19,855 nt of DNA from DAIOHQ01 sp036744635 (GTDB lineage Bacteria > Planctomycetota > Phycisphaerae > Tepidisphaerales > Tepidisphaeraceae). Numbering within the stretch: the first letter of the stretch is position 1; the number at the start of each line of letters is the position of its first letter. Shown piece by piece: positions 13,999-19,855 of this stretch. The notes beneath the pieces were generated by a model that ran no database searches, was not told where the DNA came from, and was given only the letters and a program-made list of their open reading frames with translations. The position numbers and the translations under genes were made by a program. The stretch spans positions 1 through 19,855 of the forward strand of contig DAIOHQ010000069.1 in the NCBI GenBank assembly GCA_036744635.1, written 5' to 3'.

Positions 13999-16900
13999 AT
14001 GTCCAAGTCCTCTCGCCGGGGCCGCGCAGGCCGGGAACGCGCCGCCTCGGTCTCAATCCTGAACAAAGCGGTCGTTGAAGTGCTGGAGGAGCGGAGAATG
14101 CTCTCCACCGTCACCATCGCCACCACGACATACGATGCCTACGAGGCCGGGGCAGTGCCGGGAACGATTACCGTCACCCGCGATGGCGATACCAGCAATG
14201 ATCTGACCGTCTATGTGCAGGAGACAAATGACCCATATGGAACGGGGTGGTACTGGACTGGCGGGGACGCAGGGTATCTGGATTATCACCTTTCGGTGAA
14301 CAGAGTGAGCGACTGGGAAGCTCCGATGGCCGTGGTGACTATCCCGTCGGGAGAGAGCAGCGCCGCATTCAACGTGATTCCGAATGCGGACAGTATTTTC
14401 GAGAACGATGAGTCAGCCAACTTCACACTCGTCGAGGATCCTTATGATAGCAGTTATTACAGTGTCGGTAGCCCCGCCGCGGCCAGCGTAGTCGTTCACG
14501 ACATGACAATCGCGCAGTTTTCCGGGTTTTCGAACGTAAGTCTCCAGGAAGGCTCAGGCAGCGTCAACGTACCCTTCTTGCGCTGGACCAGCGACACCTC
14601 ATCGGATTTGACCGTGTGGTACCAGGTCCAGTTTGTCGATCCGCCACAGGAAGGCAGTGCGTCGGCCAATGACCTCACTATCGGAAATGCCACGTTGCAG
14701 AGCGATGGCAGCCTTCTTGGCTCGGTAACCATTGCCTCGGGGGACTCCTTCGGCTCGGCATCGCTGGCGGCAGTAGCCGACGGCGTTGAGGAAGGTGGCG
14801 AGTGGGTGACGCTGCAGATCATTCCCGATCCAAACAGCGCGTACTCTTATACCACCTGTACGAACAGCCAGACACAGGTGATGCTCACCGACCGCCCGGC
14901 CATCAGTGTCACCGGCGCTGACACCGTGGTGGCCGGCCGGCCGNNNNNNNNNNCGGTAGACCGGGTGGTCCTCGAGCCGCCGTACACGCTGGACCTGTCG
15001 GCCTCGAATCCCACGCGGGAGACGACGTGGTCGATAGACTGGGGCGACGAGAGCGATCCAGATGAGGACTCGGTCGTCGGCGAGTCGATCACCGGCAATC
15101 CAACGTCGGTTGATCACACCTATGCCGATGCCGGCAACCACACCATCACCTCCTCGGCCACCGACAGCGGCGGCGGGCCGTATGCGGCAACACCGATTGC
15201 ATTGACTGTGACGCCCACCCCCCCGGAGGGTCCGGACAATCTGATCGCCGATTCCGGCGACGGTGTGGTCGATCTCTCCTGGGATGCGGTAGAAGGCGCC
15301 GCCAGCTACAACGTCTATCGCGCCACCAGCGCTGGCGGAGAAGGAATAACGCCCTTTGCCATGGGCCTCACGAGTACAAGCTACACCGACAGCAGGGTGG
15401 TGCCAGGCACGACCTATTACTACAAGGTCACTGTGCTGAACAGTATCGGGATGGAAAGTCTTCCGTCCGCCGAAGCCTCGGGGTTTGTGCCAGTCGGCCT
15501 AAGCTGTCTCATTAGTGGCCCGGCGGCCGTGGATGAAGGCTCGGCCTACAGCCTCTCGCTCTCAACCAACGAACCATCCAGCGACGGAGTGTGGCTCGTG
15601 AACTGGGGCGATGGCCTATCGGATTCGGTTACCGGGGATCAAACCAGTGTCACGCACACATACTCCGACGGGCCGAACTCCTACGCAATCTCGGCACAGT
15701 TCACCCTAGGAAGCGAAGTTGCCCAAGCGGGAATGATCGTTCGCGATCCGACATTCGGCTCCAACGGGCAAGTCATTTCCACGCTGGGGGCGGGCGATTC
15801 CATCGTCCAGCCGGACGGGAAGATCCTTGTCCTAGCTTCCACTGCCAATGCATCGGTACTGGTGCGGTATAACGCCGATGGCACGGTGGATCAGGAATTC
15901 GGTAATAACGGCGTGGCAACCTTAAGCACCTCCGGCTACGAAACCGGGATAGCGCTTGTGCCCGATGGGCGCATTCTCGTCGGCTCTTGGAGCAATCTAG
16001 GCCCAAGTGTTGCTCGCTATAGCAGCACTGGCATTCCTGACTCCAGCTTCGGTATCGCCGGCACCGCCACGCTTCCTGTAAGTGCGCCACTTGGCATCCA
16101 CATAGCGGTGGGAACCGACGGAAAGATTGTGTTGGGCGGATCTGTACTGATCCCTGATCCCACCTTTGGTTACGTCCAACACTCTTACTTCGCCGGACGG
16201 TTCAATTCCGATGGCTCCGTGGACGCGAGCTTTAATGGAGTGGGTTGGACCGTGACGGATATCACAATTGGCGACGACGATGCGGGTGCAGTCGTCGTTC
16301 AGTCTGATGGCAAGATCATTGTCGGGGGGTCAGCCCAGGGCGATTTTGCGCTGGTGCGCTACAACCTAGATGGAAGCCTCGATCAGAGTTACGGGACTGA
16401 AGGCGTCGCAAGCGGAAGGGTGGGCATGCTCTATGGTAGCGCCGTCACCAGCTTGATCGTCCAGCCCGATGGCAAAGTACTCGTCGGTGGCTCTACCACA
16501 TTACTGACACCATCAGGGGATCCAGTCGTATACGCTTTGATACGGTTCAACACCAACGGCACGATTGACGATACCTTTGGATCGCCTGATGGCTATGCCT
16601 CAAGTTATCAGGTCCTGACCAGCTTCGACGGCGATGCCTGGATCAATCGCCTGGTGCTGTGGGGCAACCGAATCTTGGCGGTTGGGACCAAAGAAAGTGC
16701 GGCTATAAACAATAGCAATATGGCCATCGTCTGTTACCGATCTGATGGATCGTTGGACTATGGCTTTGGATCGAATGGAACATTGATTGAGGATGTTTCG
16801 GGAAGCATGGACACCGCCGAAAACGTGGCGGTGCAGTCGAACGGTAAGCTTGTCGTCATCGGCACAAGCTACACCGGGACCTCAGAAAAACTCGCATTGC

Positions 16901-19855
16901 TTGGCTACAGCGATCAGAGCGAGAACTCTATAGCTGTGCTGGTGAATAACGTCGCCCCGACGGCCGCGATCTCCGGGGCTCCCGCCACAAGTTTGCCCGG
17001 CACGGCCATCAATCTCGGCAGCACGGCCAGTGATCCCGGGAATGACACCCTCAGCTATCTGTGGAGCGTGACGAAAGACGGCGACGACTTCACCTTGCCG
17101 GAGGGGACGATCGTCGATGCCTCGACGTTCAGCTTTACGCCGGCCGATGCCGGCAGCTATGCCGTCAGCCTTCTGGTGAGCGACGGCGATGGCGGCTCGG
17201 CCACCGACACCAGAACCATCGCGGTGTCGCAGACGGCAAGTGTCTCGGCCGACCCCACCAGCATCAACGAAGGCTCGCCGATGACGCTGACGCTCACCAG
17301 CAGCGATCCCGACAACACCACCGGCTGGACCATAAACTGGGGCGATCCCAGCGATCCAGATAACGTCCAGACCATCGACGGCAATCCGGCCAGTGTAGAG
17401 CACATCTATCGCGATGGCGCCGATGCCTATTCGCCGTTTTCGATCTCGGCGACGGCCACCATCGGCGGCCAGACGGTCGACGCCCAGGGCGTCGATGTCT
17501 TCGTGCAGAACGTGGCCCCGACGCTGTCCATTTCCGGCGGCGCGGCGACCACGATCGGCTCGCAATACGTGCTGAACCTCTTCTGCAGCGATCCCGGCGA
17601 CGACACCCTCAGCGGCTGGGAGATCAACTGGGGCGACGGGGGATCCGTCGAGACCGTTGCCGGAGATGCAACGTTTGCTACCCACACCTACACCGCCGCC
17701 GGCACCACCACCATCACCGCCACCGCCGCCGACGAGGATGGCGGGCCGTATGTGGCGAACAACCAGGGTGTCACCATAACCCTTGCGCCTCCGGATACGT
17801 CGGCCGCATCGGTGAATCTTGAGGCCGTCGCCGGCGATGGCGTCGTGGATCTGTCGTGGGCGGGCGTCTCCGGAGCGACCAGCTACCGGCTGTACCGCTC
17901 CACCGTCAGCGGCGAGGAAGGCACGACGCCCTATGCGTCGGGCATCACCGGCACTTCATTTGAGGACAGCAATGTCAGCGACGGCACGGCCTATTACTAC
18001 GTGCTCTCGGCCGTCAACTCTGGCGGGGAAAGTGGGCAGTCGGAAGAAGTGTCGGCGTTGCCCTCGCAACCGTCGTTCTTCATCGACGGCGATGGTTCGG
18101 TGAATGAAGGGGAAGAATATACCCTCAACCTCATCGCGGCGAATCAGGACCCCTCGGGTTGGCAGATCGACTGGGGCGATGGCGAATCCTCTTCGCCCGA
18201 CGGCTCGGCCACCAGCGCGACCCACACCTACGCCGACGGCCCCAATGATTTCACGATCAGCGCGACCGCCAGCGTGGGCGATGGAAATTTCAGTGCCGGA
18301 TCGCTCGATGTCAGCGTGAACAATGTCGCCCCGACGGCCGATTTCGCCGCCTCGGATTCCGCGCCGGATGAAGGCTCATCCGTCACGTTCACTTTTTCCA
18401 ATCAGGATGATGCCTCCGATGCCGATAAGCAGGCCGATTTCACCTACAGCTACGACTTCGATGGCGACGGCACGTTTGAGGTGCAGGATGTCACCGACGC
18501 CAGCCAGGACCACACCTTTACGGACAATGGCCGCTATACCGTCGTCGGCCGGATCACCGATCAGGATGGGGATTACACGGATTATCCCATCGAAATTGAC
18601 GTGGCGAACGTGGCGCCGACGTTCACGATCACTCCGTCGGCCACACAGATCAACGAAGGCCAGAGCGTCACGCTGGCGTTCGCGCCGCCGGAAGGCGGTC
18701 CGGTCGATCCCGGCGCCGACACCATCGGCAAGTGGACGATCGACTGGGGGGATGGAACTGTCGCAGACGGGGAAACATCGGACGTCACGGCGTTGCCTGA
18801 TATCCAAACCATCGAGACGGCCGGGCTTCCGGGGCCGGTCACGCATACATACTCGGATAATCGCAAAGACAATGCTCCATTCCAGATTCTGATCAGCGCC
18901 AAGGATGAGGATGGAACCTACCCGCAGGCGCCGATCGACATTGCTGTCAGCAACGTCGCTCCCGATCTCGCCGGCGTCACCGGATCGGTGCTGCAGACGT
19001 ACGCCAATGACCTTGGCGGGCCGAACTACATGGTCAGTCTAAGCGCCACGGATCCGGGCCTGGATACCATCAGCAGCTGGAGCGTGGACTGGGGAGATGG
19101 CAGCACGCCGGATGCTGCTATTCCGGGAAACACGCCGTATGTCACGCATAGGTACCAAGACACCAGCTCCAGCACTCCCATTGTCATAACCTGCACGGAT
19201 GAGGACGGAACCTATCTGCAATCCTTACCAGCCGTTGCGGCAGCCCCACCGACAGGTTTCACGGCCGCACTAAACGCAACTAACCCTACGAGTCAGATTA
19301 ATCTCGCGTGGAACGGCCAAAGCAATATTAATGGCTTCATAGTGGAATTATCAACGGACGGGGCACCTTGGAAAGAAATTGCGCGGCCGGTGTCCACTGC
19401 CACGTCCTATGTGGCAACGGGTTTAAGCGCCGCAACTTCCTACTCATTCCGCCTACGCGCTTTCAATGGCCTGACGAATTCCTCACCCGTTCCCCAGAAT
19501 TTAGAGATTGGTGCTGACACGATTACGACTGCACCCATCACCGGCACTCCTGATGCCCCATCGGGACTCACTGCCACGATTGTAGACGGCAATGTCAAGC
19601 TTGAATGGCAAGACAACCCGGATGCCCAAGTGTCGTTTTATGTCGAGGCATATTCTCCTGACGCGCCTCCCTCGTCTTATCTTCCCAGTCAGCCACTGTC
19701 ACCGTGGGGTCGAGTTTACGACTATGGTATTCAAAGGGATGGGAATTCGGCTTGGCTTTACGTCACGAATTCAGAAACAGCTTGGTATCGATGGAGTCAG
19801 GTTGACCTTCCCCACAAATGGTGGGCGCGCCGGAAGGAGAGCATAATGCTCTTCA
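13999..19855 (+). CDS. Giant LEPR-XLL surface protein with Calx-beta-like, PKD, FN3 and delta-60 domains (3' end beyond window)
   Basis: One frame stays open from ATG 13999 (AGGGAG 5 bases upstream) to the window edge, at least 1952 codons; I checked the phase at many points on both sides of the ten-N gap. Residues 1-20 are basic (MSKSSRRGRAGR). LEERRMLS (29-36) is the planctomycete LEPR-XLL motif linked to export or surface location. Then, roughly: two Calx-beta-like domains (37-166, 168-308); a PKD-like domain with DWGDE (about 346-350); FN3 (409-493); PKD-like with NWGDG (about 500-580); seven delta-60 repeats (583-974); several PKD-like domains (983-1262); a second FN3 (1263-1355); four more PKD-like domains with DWGDG signatures (about 1356-1748); and two FN3 domains (1749 to the edge). 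No enzyme motif is seen. It is probably a calcium-stabilised extracellular adhesin or matrix protein. It is divergent from the LuxR-type gene. Confidence 0.9.
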   Translation, partial: MSKSSRRGRAGRERAASVSILNKAVVEVLEERRMLSTVTIATTTYDAYEAGAVPGTITVTRDGDTSNDLTVYVQETNDPYGTGWYWTGGDAGYLDYHLSVNRVSDWEAPMAVVTIPSGESSAAFNVIPNADSIFENDESANFTLVEDPYDSSYYSVGSPAAASVVVHDMTIAQFSGFSNVSLQEGSGSVNVPFLRWTSDTSSDLTVWYQVQFVDPPQEGSASANDLTIGNATLQSDGSLLGSVTIASGDSFGSASLAAVADGVEEGGEWVTLQIIPDPNSAYSYTTCTNSQTQVMLTDRPAISVTGADTVVAGRPXXXXVDRVVLEPPYTLDLSASNPTRETTWSIDWGDESDPDEDSVVGESITGNPTSVDHTYADAGNHTITSSATDSGGGPYAATPIALTVTPTPPEGPDNLIADSGDGVVDLSWDAVEGAASYNVYRATSAGGEGITPFAMGLTSTSYTDSRVVPGTTYYYKVTVLNSIGMESLPSAEASGFVPVGLSCLISGPAAVDEGSAYSLSLSTNEPSSDGVWLVNWGDGLSDSVTGDQTSVTHTYSDGPNSYAISAQFTLGSEVAQAGMIVRDPTFGSNGQVISTLGAGDSIVQPDGKILVLASTANASVLVRYNADGTVDQEFGNNGVATLSTSGYETGIALVPDGRILVGSWSNLGPSVARYSSTGIPDSSFGIAGTATLPVSAPLGIHIAVGTDGKIVLGGSVLIPDPTFGYVQHSYFAGRFNSDGSVDASFNGVGWTVTDITIGDDDAGAVVVQSDGKIIVGGSAQGDFALVRYNLDGSLDQSYGTEGVASGRVGMLYGSAVTSLIVQPDGKVLVGGSTTLLTPSGDPVVYALIRFNTNGTIDDTFGSPDGYASSYQVLTSFDGDAWINRLVLWGNRILAVGTKESAAINNSNMAIVCYRSDGSLDYGFGSNGTLIEDVSGSMDTAENVAVQSNGKLVVIGTSYTGTSEKLALLGYSDQSENSIAVLVNNVAPTAAISGAPATSLPGTAINLGSTASDPGNDTLSYLWSVTKDGDDFTLPEGTIVDASTFSFTPADAGSYAVSLLVSDGDGGSATDTRTIAVSQTASVSADPTSINEGSPMTLTLTSSDPDNTTGWTINWGDPSDPDNVQTIDGNPASVEHIYRDGADAYSPFSISATATIGGQTVDAQGVDVFVQNVAPTLSISGGAATTIGSQYVLNLFCSDPGDDTLSGWEINWGDGGSVETVAGDATFATHTYTAAGTTTITATAADEDGGPYVANNQGVTITLAPPDTSAASVNLEAVAGDGVVDLSWAGVSGATSYRLYRSTVSGEEGTTPYASGITGTSFEDSNVSDGTAYYYVLSAVNSGGESGQSEEVSALPSQPSFFIDGDGSVNEGEEYTLNLIAANQDPSGWQIDWGDGESSSPDGSATSATHTYADGPNDFTISATASVGDGNFSAGSLDVSVNNVAPTADFAASDSAPDEGSSVTFTFSNQDDASDADKQADFTYSYDFDGDGTFEVQDVTDASQDHTFTDNGRYTVVGRITDQDGDYTDYPIEIDVANVAPTFTITPSATQINEGQSVTLAFAPPEGGPVDPGADTIGKWTIDWGDGTVADGETSDVTALPDIQTIETAGLPGPVTHTYSDNRKDNAPFQILISAKDEDGTYPQAPIDIAVSNVAPDLAGVTGSVLQTYANDLGGPNYMVSLSATDPGLDTISSWSVDWGDGSTPDAAIPGNTPYVTHRYQDTSSSTPIVITCTDEDGTYLQSLPAVAAAPPTGFTAALNATNPTSQINLAWNGQSNINGFIVELSTDGAPWKEIARPVSTATSYVATGLSAATSYSFRLRAFNGLTNSSPVPQNLEIGADTITTAPITGTPDAPSGLTATIVDGNVKLEWQDNPDAQVSFYVEAYSPDAPPSSYLPSQPLSPWGRVYDYGIQRDGNSAWLYVTNSETAWYRWSQVDLPHKWWARRKESIMLF
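14944..14953. other. Assembly gap (10 N)
   Basis: Ten N follow CCGGCCGGCCG within the giant gene. The frame is the same before and after the gap if it is taken as ten bases, but such gaps are often arbitrary in length, so residues near 316-319 are unknown and some coding sequence may be missing. Confidence 0.95.
15745..16920 (+). repeat. Seven delta-60 protein repeats inside the giant gene
   Basis: Units of about 50-65 residues repeat the pattern 'V-QPDGK-I-V-G-...-RYN-DGS-D-SFG--G'. Clear copies include SIVQPDGKILVLA, VVVQSDGKIIVGG, LIVQPDGKVLVGG and LVRYNLDGSLDQSYG. They form a compact block between PKD-like domains and would fold as a beta-propeller-like unit. The block is lower in GC than the following PKD region (45 percent in 16681-16740 against 65 percent in 17521-17580, counted by hand). 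Confidence 0.8.

Noticed and set aside
16882..17685. 267-codon minus-strand frame
   Set aside because: It is antisense to the PKD region of the giant gene and lacks any motif; a shadow frame.

Overview
The window looks like a GC-rich Planctomycetota genome, probably from the Phycisphaerae side of the phylum. The call rests on two large secreted proteins with the N-terminal 'LE(P/E)R-x-LLS' motif that planctomycetes use (LEPR-XLL proteins), on RHS fragments of the wording common in that phylum, on a giant PKD/FN3/delta-60 surface protein, and on planctomycete-style dispersed inverted repeats. A run of ten N inside a gene shows that this is a draft or metagenome assembly. The phylum is inferred; no rRNA or marker gene is present.

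Layout. (1) Positions 109-6408, plus strand: two overlapping genes for small two-helix membrane proteins with TPR-like helical tails, followed by a complete binding-protein-dependent ABC importer of the Fe(III)/aminoethylphosphonate/spermidine type: ATPase, a long (530 aa) membrane-anchored binding protein, and one fused 12-helix permease. A 26-bp perfect inverted-repeat pair (REP/BIME-like) sits between the binding-protein and permease genes. (2) A second, 33-bp hairpin repeat separates this operon from a short-chain dehydrogenase (to 7478). It meets a convergent small membrane-protein ORF. (3) Positions 7676-10172, minus strand, are a polymorphic-toxin scrap heap. In transcription order there is a headless RHS core/tip with a phospholipase A2-like C-terminus (CCxxHDxC motif), an FG-GAP-like lipoprotein, and an RHS-repeat fragment. 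The toxin-specific part and the lipoprotein are visibly AT-richer than the flanks. (4) Positions 10173-13196, minus strand: a 1007-aa LEPR-XLL subtilisin-like protease with three C-terminal repeats, preceded by a good sigma70-like promoter and by a stand-alone LuxR-type DNA-binding protein (13368-13688). (5) From 13999 to the window end, plus strand: one uninterrupted reading frame of at least 1952 codons for a LEPR-XLL surface protein. The N gap probably hides it from simple ORF callers.

How parts may work together. The ABC genes form one transport unit; the substrate is not readable. The LuxR-type gene lies between two divergently transcribed LEPR-XLL surface-protein genes and could control either or both. 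The most interesting unit is the RHS-tip/PLA2-like domain followed by a lipoprotein. By analogy with type VI lipase effectors, whose immunity proteins are often periplasmic lipoproteins, the lipoprotein is a candidate immunity protein. The toxin lacks its N-terminus, has Asn where secreted PLA2s have the second catalytic Asp, and has a damaged RHS cleavage motif. It may therefore be an orphan cassette or a remnant rather than a working effector.
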